This document shows positions 31,560-40,044 of a DNA stretch of 47,445 nt, piece by piece (positions within the stretch are counted from its first letter, which is position 1; each line of letters begins with the position of its first letter). The notes under the pieces were generated by a model. The model worked only from the letters and a program-made list of their open reading frames with translations, was not told where the DNA came from and searched no databases. The DNA comes from DASPFV01 sp035620975 (GTDB lineage Bacteria; Acidobacteriota; Vicinamibacteria; Vicinamibacterales; 2-12-FULL-66-21), in contig DASPFV010000170.1 in assembly GCA_035620975.1 (NCBI GenBank), forward strand, positions 1-47,445, written 5' to 3'. The position numbers and the translations under genes were made by a program.

Positions 31560-32444
31560 TCACCCCAGCGCGCACTCGTAGCCTGGGAACCGGGCCCGCA
31601 GCGCGCCCAGCCCCCCGCCACCCGCCAGCGCCGCCGTCGACAGCGCGTCGCACTCGCAGGAGCGCGGACCGGTCACCACGGCGGACACGGCCGTCTCCGT
31701 CGGCCATCCCGTCCGCGGGTCCACGACGTGGCCGTACGCGCGGCCATCGACGTCGAAGACCCGCCCGTGCCCGGCCGAGACCGAGAGCGCGCCGTCGCGC
31801 AAATCGAACGTCCGGGCCTGACCGGCGCGCGGGCGCCACTCGATCGTCCACGCGCCCCGCTCGGGTGCGCCCAGCGCGTGGACGCTGCTCGTGCCGCCGT
31901 GCAGGAGCGCCCGCTCGACGCCCAGCCCGCGCAGCACCTCGATGGCGCGATCGATCGCGTAGCCCTTGCCCGCCGCGCCGAGATCGATAGACATCCCCGG
32001 CCTGCGGAAGCGGACGGTGCGCGCCGCGGCGTCCAGCTCGAGGTGACGGTACCCCGCCGCCTCGCGCGCGGCCGCGAGCGAGCGCTCGTCAGGCACCGCG
32101 CCGTCGCGCCCGGCCTGCCGCCACAGCCGGACCAGCGGCCCGACGGTGATATCGAACGCGCCGTCGGTCGCCTCCGACAGCCGCCGGCATCGCCGGAGCA
32201 GGTCGAAGAGCCCCGGTTCGACCTGCACCGGCCCGTGCGCGGCGCACGCATTGATCCACGTGACCTCGCTCGCCGGGCAGTAGAAGTTCAGCTGGTGCGC
32301 GAGCCGGGCGATCTCGGCCAGCGCCTCCTCGCCCGCCCCCCGCAGCCAGGCTGGATCCGATCCGGCCAGCACCAGTTCGAAGCGCGTGGCCATCGCCTCG
32401 ATGGCGAGCCGCACCTCGCCCGCCGGCGCGCAGGCCGTTGCCAT
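31560..32444 (-). CDS. apbE: FAD:protein FMN transferase (ApbE family)
   Basis: Attaches FMN covalently to a Thr of target redox proteins such as Nqr/Rnf subunits or FMN-binding reductases. The 294-residue protein shows the family's blocks: MATRFELVLAG opening, TDGAFDITVGPLVRLW, MSIDLGAAGKGYAIDRA (flavin-binding), LLHGGTSSVHALG and HVVDPRTGWP, followed by CDALSTAAL. No lipoprotein signal peptide is visible, although many ApbE proteins are exported. It starts 16 bp after the upstream Gfo/Idh stop. No FMN-binding target domain is encoded in the window. Confidence 0.93.
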   Translation of the reverse strand: MATACAPAGEVRLAIEAMATRFELVLAGSDPAWLRGAGEEALAEIARLAHQLNFYCPASEVTWINACAAHGPVQVEPGLFDLLRRCRRLSEATDGAFDITVGPLVRLWRQAGRDGAVPDERSLAAAREAAGYRHLELDAAARTVRFRRPGMSIDLGAAGKGYAIDRAIEVLRGLGVERALLHGGTSSVHALGAPERGAWTIEWRPRAGQARTFDLRDGALSVSAGHGRVFDVDGRAYGHVVDPRTGWPTETAVSAVVTGPRSCECDALSTAALAGGGGLGALRARFPGYECALG

Positions 32445-32460
32445 GGTTCCTGCGTGCCGC

Positions 32461-33792
32461 TCAGACGAGGATCTGCCGCGTCTTCTCGTCGAACCGCGCC
32501 AGCTTCTTCTTCCGGTAGGCCAGCTCCGCCATCGACACGATCGCCTGCACGCGGACCCCGAGATCCTCGTTGCAGGTCAGCGCGCCCTCGCCGCGGATGG
32601 CCTCGAAGAAGTTGCGCATGTGCTTGACGTGGCTCTCGCCGGCGTTCTCCGGCGACTCGTCGATCGCGTCGAGCTCGTCCACGTAGGGACGCTCGGGCGT
32701 AATCGCCACGCGGACGCCGCCCAGCGTCATGTTCGCCTTCTGGAGGCGGATGACGTCGTCCACGCCGCGCTCGTTCACGGTGGACCCGGCCAGCATGATC
32801 ATGGCGCCGCTCGCGAACTCGACCATCATCAGGGTCGTGTCGGCCACTTCCCGCGGCTCGCCCTTCGGCTGACCCGACGCGTCCGTCCCGGTGTCGCTCT
32901 TGCAGAGGTCCCCGCCGATGCAGCTCACCGACGCGGGGAACTCGTTGATGCCCATCGCGAGCATCAGCGGGTGGAGCCGGTGCGGCCACAGGTCGCCGAT
33001 GATGCCGGTCCCGTAGTCCCAGTACTTCCGCCACCGGAAGAAGCGCTCGGCGCTGAAGGCGCGTTTGGGCGCGGGGCCGAGCCATGTCTGCCAGTCGATC
33101 GACTGCGCCGTCGCCTCCGGCTCGAGCTTGTAGTTCCATTCGCCGTTCGGGTTGTTGCGGCAGTAGCTGCCCTGCGCCCACAGCAGACGCCCGTACGTGC
33201 CCGACGTGATCAGATCGCGCGCGCGGTGATACTTCGGGTCGCTGCAGCCGTGGGAACCCACCTGGACCAGCCGCTTCGTCCGCTTCGCCGCGTCGTGGAT
33301 CGCGAAGGCCTCGTCGAGGTGCCGCGTCATCGGCTTCTCGACGTAGACGTGCTTCCCGGCCGTCAGCGCGTCCACGCTGATGCGGCCGTGCCAGTGATCG
33401 GGCGTGGCGACGATCACGGCGTCGACGTCCTTGTTGGCGAGGAGCTTCCGGTAGTCGCTGTAGACCTGGCTGTCGGGGCACTTCGCGCTGGTCTGCGCCT
33501 TCCGCCGCGCGTCTTCCCACACGTCGCACACGGCGATCACCGCGCCGTTGTCGTCGGCCATCGGGTCGCCCACGATGTTCCGCAGGTGCCCGCCGCCCAT
33601 TCCCTTGACGCCGATCACGCCGACGTTGACCCGATCGTTCGCGCCGATGATGCGGGGATTCACGGCAGGTGCGTGGCCCGCCACGGGACCGGACGCCTGG
33701 AGGATGGTGGCCGCGGCGACCGCACCCGACGCGGTGCCCACGGTCGTCCGGATGAACTCACGACGCGACAGGTTGGTGGTCTCGTCACTCAT
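32461..33792 (-). CDS. Tat-exported Gfo/Idh/MocA-family oxidoreductase
   Basis: A 443-residue NAD(P)-dependent sugar or polyol dehydrogenase. The signal is of Tat type, SRREFIRTT (9-17) plus a hydrophobic stretch. The Rossmann motif GVIGVKGMGGGH (58-69) and the conserved EKP (152-154) are present, with the C-terminal substrate domain containing DLWPHRLHPLM. Export is usual for members with a tightly bound cofactor that recycle it in place. ApbE follows in the same orientation, and another exported Gfo/Idh gene lies upstream beyond a palindromic element. Confidence 0.92.
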   Translation of the reverse strand: MSDETTNLSRREFIRTTVGTASGAVAAATILQASGPVAGHAPAVNPRIIGANDRVNVGVIGVKGMGGGHLRNIVGDPMADDNGAVIAVCDVWEDARRKAQTSAKCPDSQVYSDYRKLLANKDVDAVIVATPDHWHGRISVDALTAGKHVYVEKPMTRHLDEAFAIHDAAKRTKRLVQVGSHGCSDPKYHRARDLITSGTYGRLLWAQGSYCRNNPNGEWNYKLEPEATAQSIDWQTWLGPAPKRAFSAERFFRWRKYWDYGTGIIGDLWPHRLHPLMLAMGINEFPASVSCIGGDLCKSDTGTDASGQPKGEPREVADTTLMMVEFASGAMIMLAGSTVNERGVDDVIRLQKANMTLGGVRVAITPERPYVDELDAIDESPENAGESHVKHMRNFFEAIRGEGALTCNEDLGVRVQAIVSMAELAYRKKKLARFDEKTRQILV

Positions 33793-33845
33793 GTTGCTCT
33801 CCTTCAGCTCTCAGCTGTCAGCTCTCAGCTGCCAGCTCGCATCAC
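33793..33845. repeat. CAGCT-rich imperfect tandem tract
   Basis: Repeated CAGCTCTCAGCTGTCAGCT-like words just upstream of the Gfo/Idh start and its GGAGAG-type site. Low-complexity and non-coding; it borders the palindromic element on its left. Confidence 0.7.
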
Positions 33846-33847
33846 AT

Positions 33848-34131
33848 CCGGTCAGCGGGTTGCGCCGGAGCCTGTCGGGCCACGGCGCGATGCGGCCAGC
33901 GCGACTGCGTCAGTCCAAAAACGCACCGGAGGCGCTCCGATCCGCGGAGGCGCTGTTTCGCCACCGCCGTACGGATCACCCATCCGCTCAACCGATTGGG
34001 CGCCGGCCCGCGGATCACCCGAACCGGAGCGGCCACCGTGAGGCATCGCCGAAGGTGCGTTTTTCCGCGCGTCCGGCCGAGGCGCCGCGGGCCGACAGGC
34101 TCCGGCGCAAGGGGTCCCGCTGACCAGAGAC
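33848..34131. mobile_element. Long imperfect palindromic element, copy 2 (inverted relative to copy 1)
   Basis: Read on the minus strand it follows copy 1 at 26440-26725 nearly base for base, with ends CTGGTCAGCGGG and CCGGTCAGCGGG. AAAAACGCACC (33917-33927) faces GGTGCGTTTTT (34054-34064). The centre includes CAACCGATTGGGCGCCGG, matching the central hairpin of copy 1. It sits between the two Gfo/Idh genes, upstream of the first. No transposase was found. Confidence 0.8.
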
Positions 34132-34262
34132 ACTCAGGTTTCCAGCTCCCGGCTTTCAGCCGGGTGCGAATCACGGTCAGACCCCCGGGCGCGCGGGAGG
34201 TGCGCCCGTTTTCACCGGCGGAACGAGCGCGAGCCGCAACGGGGTGAGCCCGGAATACGCGT
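34132..34262. other. Short gap after palindromic element, no gene
   Basis: Contains a small hairpin CCCGGCTTTCAGCCGGG near 34154-34170, which could end transcription of the upstream Gfo/Idh gene. No T-run follows on the minus strand. Confidence 0.4.
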
Positions 34263-35516
34263 TCAGACGTCATAGGCGTCCGCGGCGACCTCGACGCGAC
34301 CACCCGCCAGCGCCGCCTCGTTCGCTTTCAGCGCCGCCACGGTCGCCGCAAAACCTTCCTTCGCCCCGGCGGCCGGTGGAGCCGACTGCTGGATGCTGCG
34401 GATGAAGCTCTCGTAGGCCATCACCAGCGGCGGCTTCTCGGGCTCGACCGCGCCCGACTTCCCTGGCTCCACGCCCGCCTGCAGCAGCTTGGTCGCGTCG
34501 GCGACCATCGCGATCCCCATCTCGTCGTGGACCGGCTCCTTCCGCGCGTACACCTCCCACCCGAGGAGCGGCGAGTCCGCTTCCTTGATCATCCAGCCGC
34601 GGCTCTCCTTCATGAGGAGGCTGCTGTCGCTTCCCTGGAAGATCGTATAGGCACCCCCGAACGAGCTGGCCAGCGATACGCGGAACGTCGCGCGCGCCTT
34701 CGGGAACTCGATGAGCGACACGACGGAATCGGGGATCTGGCGGCCGTCGCGCCAGGCCGCGATCGCGCCGGCGCCGACGATGGCCGTCGGGCGCGCGTCG
34801 AGGTACTGCATGACGAGATCGAGCTGGTGAATCCCGACTTCGCCCATCAGCCCCGGCGACTCCCTGGCCAGCCGCCAGTTGACGGCGGCCTCCCGCTCGG
34901 GCGTGGGCGCCGGACGCCGCCAGCTCTCCTTCCGGTTCCACTGCGCGTTCACCAGCGTCAGCTCGCCGCCGAGCACGCCGGTCTTCACGAACTGCAGGAC
35001 GTGGGTATAGAGCGCGTTCGCGCGCCCCTGGAGGCCGGCCTGGAACACGCGCCCGGACGCGGCCCCCGCGGCCCGCGCGATCGCGCGGGCGTCGTCGATG
35101 GACGCAGCCAGAGGCGCCTCGCAGTAGACGTGCTTGCCCGCCTGGAGCGCGGCCTCGACGATCTCGCGGTGCAGCGGCGTCGGGGTGGCGACGACGATGG
35201 CGTCCACGGGCGCCTCGAGCGCGCGACGCCAGTCGGTCACCGCCGTCGCGTTCGGCGCGCCGGGCGCGGCGCGCTTCAGGAACGGCTCGTAGACGTCGCA
35301 CAGAACCCCGACCCGGGCCTGCGGGATGCGGCCGAGGGCCGCGAGCGTCTCGCGGCCCCAGGGGCCGAGGCCGATCACGCCAATGGTGACGGGCGGACCG
35401 GCCGGCGGCTCGGCCGCCGGCGTTTGCGCGGCCGACAGCCCGCCGCGGCTGAGGAGCAGCGTGAGCGTGCCGGCCGCGCTCTTGAGGAAATCACGGCGAT
35501 CGAATGGTGCAGACAT
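34263..35516 (-). CDS. Tat-exported Gfo/Idh/MocA-family oxidoreductase with altered EKP motif
   Basis: A 417-residue exported member of the same superfamily as its downstream neighbour. Tat-type signal DRRDFLKS (6-13), Rossmann motif GVIGLGPWG (46-54). The conserved EKP reads Glu133-Ala134-Pro135 (CEAP), so the lysine normally near the nicotinamide is missing. The C-terminal domain keeps GEVGIHQLDLVMQYLD, with a His that often contacts substrate. The enzyme may be a dehydrogenase with changed chemistry or a binding paralogue. It faces the PQQ-type sugar dehydrogenase gene across 226 bp. Confidence 0.9.
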   Translation of the reverse strand: MSAPFDRRDFLKSAAGTLTLLLSRGGLSAAQTPAAEPPAGPPVTIGVIGLGPWGRETLAALGRIPQARVGVLCDVYEPFLKRAAPGAPNATAVTDWRRALEAPVDAIVVATPTPLHREIVEAALQAGKHVYCEAPLAASIDDARAIARAAGAASGRVFQAGLQGRANALYTHVLQFVKTGVLGGELTLVNAQWNRKESWRRPAPTPEREAAVNWRLARESPGLMGEVGIHQLDLVMQYLDARPTAIVGAGAIAAWRDGRQIPDSVVSLIEFPKARATFRVSLASSFGGAYTIFQGSDSSLLMKESRGWMIKEADSPLLGWEVYARKEPVHDEMGIAMVADATKLLQAGVEPGKSGAVEPEKPPLVMAYESFIRSIQQSAPPAAGAKEGFAATVAALKANEAALAGGRVEVAADAYDV

Positions 35517-35742
35517 GGCGACTGAGCGCGGGGGAGCAAGAAGCGCACCCCGGACCGCGCCGCGCGCATCCCGCCGTTTCCCAGAGGCTTCCGGGGACGC
35601 TCGCGGCGGCCATGGACGACGCTGCCGGGATTCCGGCAGCCTTCGGGGTTCAGGGTTCGAGGTTCGTAACGGCCACCCTTCTCACCCCCGGACGGTTGAG
35701 CCAGTCGCGCGATGAAGATAGGATCCTGGCCGGGAGCGTGAC

Positions 35743-37029
35743 ATGCAGCTGTTGAACAGGATTCGAGTGAGGACGAGCGCCAGGTGGATTCTCGTGCCGG
35801 CCGTGATCGCCGTCGCGGGCCTGACGGCACTGGCCCAGCAGGGACCACCCGGAGGCGGGAGGCAGGGCGGACCCGGACGGCAGGGCGGGCCCGGACGGCA
35901 GGGCGGCCCGGGCTTCCCGCGCGTGCCGCAACTCCCCTTCCCCGACAAGCCCCAGGACCTCGAAACCCTGGGCCCCGCCATCCGCGTCGTCCCGATCGCC
36001 AGCGGACTCGTCAACCCCTGGAGCCTGACGTTCCTGCCGAACGGCGACATGCTCGTGACCGAACGACCGGGACGCCTGCGCGTCGTCCGCAACGGGGTGC
36101 TCGTGCCGGAGCCAGTGTCGGGCGTGCCCGACGTCGTGGCGATGGGACAGGGCGGGCTGATGGAGGTCCTGCCGCACCCGAAGTTCGCCGAGAACCAGTG
36201 GCTCTACCTCACGTACTCGAAGCCCGGCGAGCAGGGGAACACGACGGCGCTGGCGCGCGGCCGCTTCGACGGCAAGGCGCTCACCGACGTGCGCGATCTG
36301 TTCGTGGCCGACAACTGGAGCAAGGGCGGCCTGCACTTCGGATCGAAGCTCGCCTGGGGGCGCGACGGCATGCTCTACATGACGGTCGGCGAGCGCAACG
36401 ATCGCAAGCGCGCGCAGGACACCGCCATTCACGGCGGCAAGCTCCTCCGGCTGCGTGAAGACGGCACCGTGCCGCCCGACAACCCGTTCGTCGGCAAGGA
36501 GGGCTACAAGCCCGAGATCTACTCGTACGGCCACCGCAACGCGCAGGGGCTCGCGATTCACCCCGACACGGGGGAAGTCTGGCTGAACGAGCACGGCCCG
36601 CAGGGCGGCGACGAGCTGAACCTGATTCAGCCTGGCAGGAACTACGGCTGGCCCGTCGTCACCTACGGGCGCGAGTACAGCGGCGAGATCATCTCGCAGC
36701 AGCCGTGGAAGGAAGACATGGAGCAGCCGGTCATCTTCTGGGTCCCGTCGATCGGCATCTCGGGGATGGCGTTCTACAGCGGCGACAAGTTTCCCCAGTG
36801 GAAAGGCAACCTGTTCGTCGGCGGGCTGTCGGGGCTGCAGGTCCAGCGCGTCCAGTTCACCGAGAAGGGGCCAATCGGCCGCGAGACCCTGCTGAACCAG
36901 CTGAGACTGCGGATCAGGGACGTGCGCCAGGGTCCGGACGGCAATCTCTACGTCGCCGTGGACGCGAACCCTGGCGGCATCCTCAGGATCGAGCCGGCGC
37001 CTGGCGCCACGACCAGCAGCGCCCGATAG
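35743..37029 (+). CDS. Secreted PQQ-dependent aldose dehydrogenase-like protein
   Basis: A 428-residue exported six-bladed propeller of the soluble glucose/sorbosone dehydrogenase (YliI-like) family. A signal peptide (about 1-32) is followed by a Gly-rich linker with three GRQGGPG units, then the propeller from GPAIRVVPIASGLVNPWSLTFLPNGDMLVTER. Typical conserved pieces are LPHPKF, GGLHFGSKLAWGRDGMLYMTVGER, YSYGHRNAQGLA, WLNEHGPQGGDELN and GRNYGWP. It would oxidise aldoses using PQQ in the periplasm, but PQQ synthesis genes are not seen here. Confidence 0.92.
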   Translation: MQLLNRIRVRTSARWILVPAVIAVAGLTALAQQGPPGGGRQGGPGRQGGPGRQGGPGFPRVPQLPFPDKPQDLETLGPAIRVVPIASGLVNPWSLTFLPNGDMLVTERPGRLRVVRNGVLVPEPVSGVPDVVAMGQGGLMEVLPHPKFAENQWLYLTYSKPGEQGNTTALARGRFDGKALTDVRDLFVADNWSKGGLHFGSKLAWGRDGMLYMTVGERNDRKRAQDTAIHGGKLLRLREDGTVPPDNPFVGKEGYKPEIYSYGHRNAQGLAIHPDTGEVWLNEHGPQGGDELNLIQPGRNYGWPVVTYGREYSGEIISQQPWKEDMEQPVIFWVPSIGISGMAFYSGDKFPQWKGNLFVGGLSGLQVQRVQFTEKGPIGRETLLNQLRLRIRDVRQGPDGNLYVAVDANPGGILRIEPAPGATTSSAR

Positions 37030-37143
37030 GCGGAAGACAGACACCGGCACGGGGGCCGCAGCGCGGCTCCCGGGTTGGACATCCCCTCGGCGCGCCAGCC
37101 CGCCGCCTCCTGGACGAACTCCGGGGTCTTTCCCATTTCCCCG

Positions 37144-38538
37144 TTACCATTTCCCATCCGCGAGAATCGCGGTCAGCACTCTCCCGTCCACTCCCTTCAT
37201 CTCGAGACCGAGCAGCTGCGCCGCCGTCGGGGCGACGTCGACGGCGTCCACGGCATCGAGGACTACTCCACGCGCGATCCCGCGACCCGAGGCCACGAAC
37301 AGCGCGCTCAGATCCGGGTCGCTCGCCAGGTACCCGTGCGCGCCGAGACTGCCCTCCGGCGCGTCGATCACCGCGTCGGCGCCGAGCGCCGCCGTGAACG
37401 CGTAGCCATCCTTCGCGCTGGCCAGGAGGACGCCCATCTGCGGATCGTCCGCGGGATCCGGCAGCCCGAGCGCCGCGTACTCCGACGGCTCGATCAGCCG
37501 GGCCACGCCTTCGAGCTCCGCGATCTCCTTCCGCACCCGCGCCAGCACGCGGCCGTCCGGATCGGGCGCCGTGAGATAGACGATAGCCGTCCCACCTTCG
37601 GGGACGACCCAGGCCCGGGTGCGCGTGACCTTGCCGTCGACGACTTCCACCAGCCCCGCACGTTCCAGCGCGACGTTCGGCCGGATCTGACGCCGCACCG
37701 CTTTGAACCCGTGATCCGACACGACGAACACCGTCGTCCGCTCCGCGATGCCGCCCTCGTCCAGCGCGTCCAGGATCGCGGCCACCTGCGTGTCGAGCCA
37801 GGCCATTGTCGTAAGCGCTGCGTGCGTGCGCGGGCCGTACCGGTGATGCGTCGAATCGAGGTTCAGGAGGTGGAACAGCAGCAGGTTCGGCCGATGACGA
37901 CGGAGGATGTGCGCCGCAGCCGTGGTCCAGACGTGATCGCGAAAGACGATGTTCCTGGTAGCGAACGCCTGGACGTCGGTCTCGCTGACCAGACCGGCCT
38001 CGACGAGCTCGCGCGCGATGGGCCCCTGCGGATCGGGCCGCTCGCGGAACTCCCACGTGACGGTCGGGGCGTTCCAGATCGCGACCCAGTCGACCTGCGC
38101 CGTCGTGAGCCCCTGCTCGTGCGCGGCGTCGTACAGGGTCCGCGCACGAACCATCTCGGCCTTGTCGCGCCAGGGCTCGACGCGCGGCGGCAGCCCGGGC
38201 TCCCGGACGAGCGTCCCGTTGAAGAGCACGCCGTGCCGGGCCGGCGTGACGCCCGTGACCATCGACGTGTGATTCGGCCAGGTCACCGTGGGGTTGACGG
38301 GCCGCATCCCTCGCGCCATCGCCCCCTCCCTCGCGAGCCGCCGCAGTGTCGGAACCGGCAGCGCGGGGTCGTCGAGCGCCCATCCCGGAAAGCCGTCGAG
38401 ACTGATGATCACGACGTGCGGGGAGCCGGCGGCAGCACCGGGCGGCTGGGCGGCCCGCAGGCCAAGGCCGCAAAGGGCGACCAGGAGCGCCAGCGCGACC
38501 CATCGGCGGCCCAGGCCAGCGTTGCGGAGAATCGACAT
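37144..38538 (-). CDS. Exported type I phosphodiesterase/nucleotide pyrophosphatase-like enzyme
   Basis: A 464-residue alkaline phosphatase superfamily hydrolase with an N-terminal signal sequence (about 10-30). First metal site Asp48 in SLDGFPG; nucleophile region PTVTWPNHTSMVTG (83-96); later metal residues in LLLFHLLNLDSTHHRYGP and VVSDHGFK. This layout matches NPP-type enzymes, which cleave phosphodiesters or pyrophosphates outside the cytoplasm. The ATG at 38538 has GAGGGC before it, and a longer frame upstream is Ser/Arg-rich and not credible. It follows the DUF2264 gene by 37 bp, so likely one operon. Confidence 0.9.
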   Translation of the reverse strand: MSILRNAGLGRRWVALALLVALCGLGLRAAQPPGAAAGSPHVVIISLDGFPGWALDDPALPVPTLRRLAREGAMARGMRPVNPTVTWPNHTSMVTGVTPARHGVLFNGTLVREPGLPPRVEPWRDKAEMVRARTLYDAAHEQGLTTAQVDWVAIWNAPTVTWEFRERPDPQGPIARELVEAGLVSETDVQAFATRNIVFRDHVWTTAAAHILRRHRPNLLLFHLLNLDSTHHRYGPRTHAALTTMAWLDTQVAAILDALDEGGIAERTTVFVVSDHGFKAVRRQIRPNVALERAGLVEVVDGKVTRTRAWVVPEGGTAIVYLTAPDPDGRVLARVRKEIAELEGVARLIEPSEYAALGLPDPADDPQMGVLLASAKDGYAFTAALGADAVIDAPEGSLGAHGYLASDPDLSALFVASGRGIARGVVLDAVDAVDVAPTAAQLLGLEMKGVDGRVLTAILADGKW

Positions 38539-38575
38539 GATGCCCTCGGCGCTTCGACTGTTACTCCGCACGAGA

Positions 38576-39814
38576 TCAGGACAGCGCGCGGTCGATCGGG
38601 AACGACTGGCCCGTCCACGCCCGCATCGACGTCCACGGTTCGGCCGCGGCGCTCCAGAACTCGTCGTTCGCAGGCAGTCCGAGCGGAAGCAGCGCGACTG
38701 CGCAGAGATACAGGCTTCCGGTCGAGATGTAGCGTTCGCCGATGCCGGGCTGATGCCCGCAGAAGCCAATCCGGAGCCAGCCCGAGGAATCGAACGTTCC
38801 CTCAGCCTCCATCGTCCGGCGGATCACCGCGGTCAGCGCGCCGCGCGCCTGGGCTGGCGAGAGGCCTTCAGGCAGCGAGCGGCGCAGGGCGATCTGCGCC
38901 AGCAGATGGAAGGCGCCGCACCGGTACGCGAGCGAACGGCCGATGGGCGGAAAGCTGCCGTCTGGAGCAATCAGCCGCTCCTGCACGGCGGCATACCGGG
39001 CGGCCCGCTGCTGCTCGCGCGCGGCCAGCTCCTTCCAGGCCGCCGACTCGTCCGCGCAGGCGTCCAGGACGTCCAGCATCATCGGATGGATCACGAAGCT
39101 GTTGTAGTAGTCCCAGTGGAACTGGGGACCGTCCCCGTACGCGCCGTCGCCCTTGTACCACTGGTCGTGCTGGCGCAGGGCGTAGTCGACGCGCACGCGA
39201 TCCCAGTCCGCACCCAGCCTGCGGAGGCCGGCCTCGACGGTTGCGGAAAACAGCAGCCAGTTGTTGAAGCCGGGCACGATTGACCGCGTGGACTCGAGCG
39301 CGGCAACCAGGTTGCGCTTCGTGCCTGGATCGAGCTCCGCGTTCAGCGTCCGCGGCGCGCGCAGGATGCCCTGCGCCAGGAACGCGGCGTCCACGAGGGG
39401 CTGGCGATCGCGCGTGAAGTTCAGGAAATCGGGCGAGGCCGGATCTACCGCGCGGTCGATCGCGCGACGCGTCAGCTCGGCGTAGCGGGCCCGATGGCGC
39501 CCCTCGGAGGTGTCATCGCCGGGCAGCTCCAGCCAGGGCGCGATTCCGGCCACGAGCCGTCCGATGGCCTCGAGGTGGCTCACGCTCTGGCGCCCGGCGC
39601 CGGCGGCCTGCTCGACGGGCATCCGCGTCTTCAGCGTTCCGGCGGCGAGGTTGTTCAGGACCGGATCGCTCAGCCGGGTGAGCACGTCGATCCAGACCTG
39701 CCGGTCGGCGGCCACTGCGGGAGCCGTCTGCGCCTTTCCGGGGACGTGCGTTCCGCCAGCCATGGCGGCGACGCTGCCCGCGCCGGCCGTTCTCAGGAAT
39801 TCCCGTCGGTCCAT
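38576..39814 (-). CDS. Tat-exported DUF2264 protein
   Basis: A 412-residue protein with Tat-type signal DRREFLRTAGAG. The body is an all-helical DUF2264 domain, recognised from LEAIGRLVAGIAPWLELPGDD, NNWLLFSATVEAGL, WYKGDGAYGDGPQFHWDYYNSFVIHPM and GHQPGIGERYISTGSLYLC. The fold is an alpha/alpha toroid shared with glycoside hydrolases and lyases, so a role on polysaccharides is plausible; the reaction is unknown. The ATG at 39814 was chosen because AGGAG lies 7 bases upstream. That ribosome site lies inside a 48-bp tandem duplication. Confidence 0.88.
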   Translation of the reverse strand: MDRREFLRTAGAGSVAAMAGGTHVPGKAQTAPAVAADRQVWIDVLTRLSDPVLNNLAAGTLKTRMPVEQAAGAGRQSVSHLEAIGRLVAGIAPWLELPGDDTSEGRHRARYAELTRRAIDRAVDPASPDFLNFTRDRQPLVDAAFLAQGILRAPRTLNAELDPGTKRNLVAALESTRSIVPGFNNWLLFSATVEAGLRRLGADWDRVRVDYALRQHDQWYKGDGAYGDGPQFHWDYYNSFVIHPMMLDVLDACADESAAWKELAAREQQRAARYAAVQERLIAPDGSFPPIGRSLAYRCGAFHLLAQIALRRSLPEGLSPAQARGALTAVIRRTMEAEGTFDSSGWLRIGFCGHQPGIGERYISTGSLYLCAVALLPLGLPANDEFWSAAAEPWTSMRAWTGQSFPIDRALS

Positions 39815-39818
39815 GAAA

Positions 39819-39914
39819 CTGCTCCTCATGATCGGTTCTCTTCCGCCTGAAGGCGGAAGCTACGGGCTGCTCCTCATGATCGGTTCTCTTCCGCCTGAAG
39901 GCGGAAGCTACGGG
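39819..39914. repeat. Perfect 48-bp tandem duplication
   Basis: 39819-39866 and 39867-39914 are identical. Each unit carries one palindrome plus the CTCCT (AGGAG on the minus strand) that acts as ribosome site for DUF2264, so the upstream region of that gene has been copied. Confidence 0.93.
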
Positions 39915-40044
39915 CGGAACGCTTCCGCCTTCAGGCGGAAGGCCGACACGCGTGGCTTCCGCCTTCAGGCGGAAGGCCGACACGCGAGGTTCTCTTCCGC
40001 CTAAAGGCGGAAGCTACGCGTTCTTCTCCGCCTTCAGGCGGAAG
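39840..40044. repeat. Array of six palindromic CTTCCGCC(T/A)GAAGGCGGAAG-type units
   Basis: Units at 39840-39859, 39888-39907, 39922-39941, 39956-39975, 39994-40013 and 40025-40044. Each is a 20-bp palindrome; the fifth has a T-A-A centre and the sixth one arm change. Two flank types alternate: CTACG(G/C) after the units of one orientation and GCCGACACGCG after the other, so units point both ways. A seventh copy is at 21843. Spacing is irregular (14-28 bp between units) and no cas genes occur, so it is not a CRISPR. The last unit supplies the stop codon of the glycosyltransferase. Confidence 0.92.

Noticed and set aside
39840..40044. Possible CRISPR array
   Set aside because: The units are palindromes with irregular 14-28 bp gaps, two orientations and repeated flanks; there are no cas genes or unique spacers of equal length.
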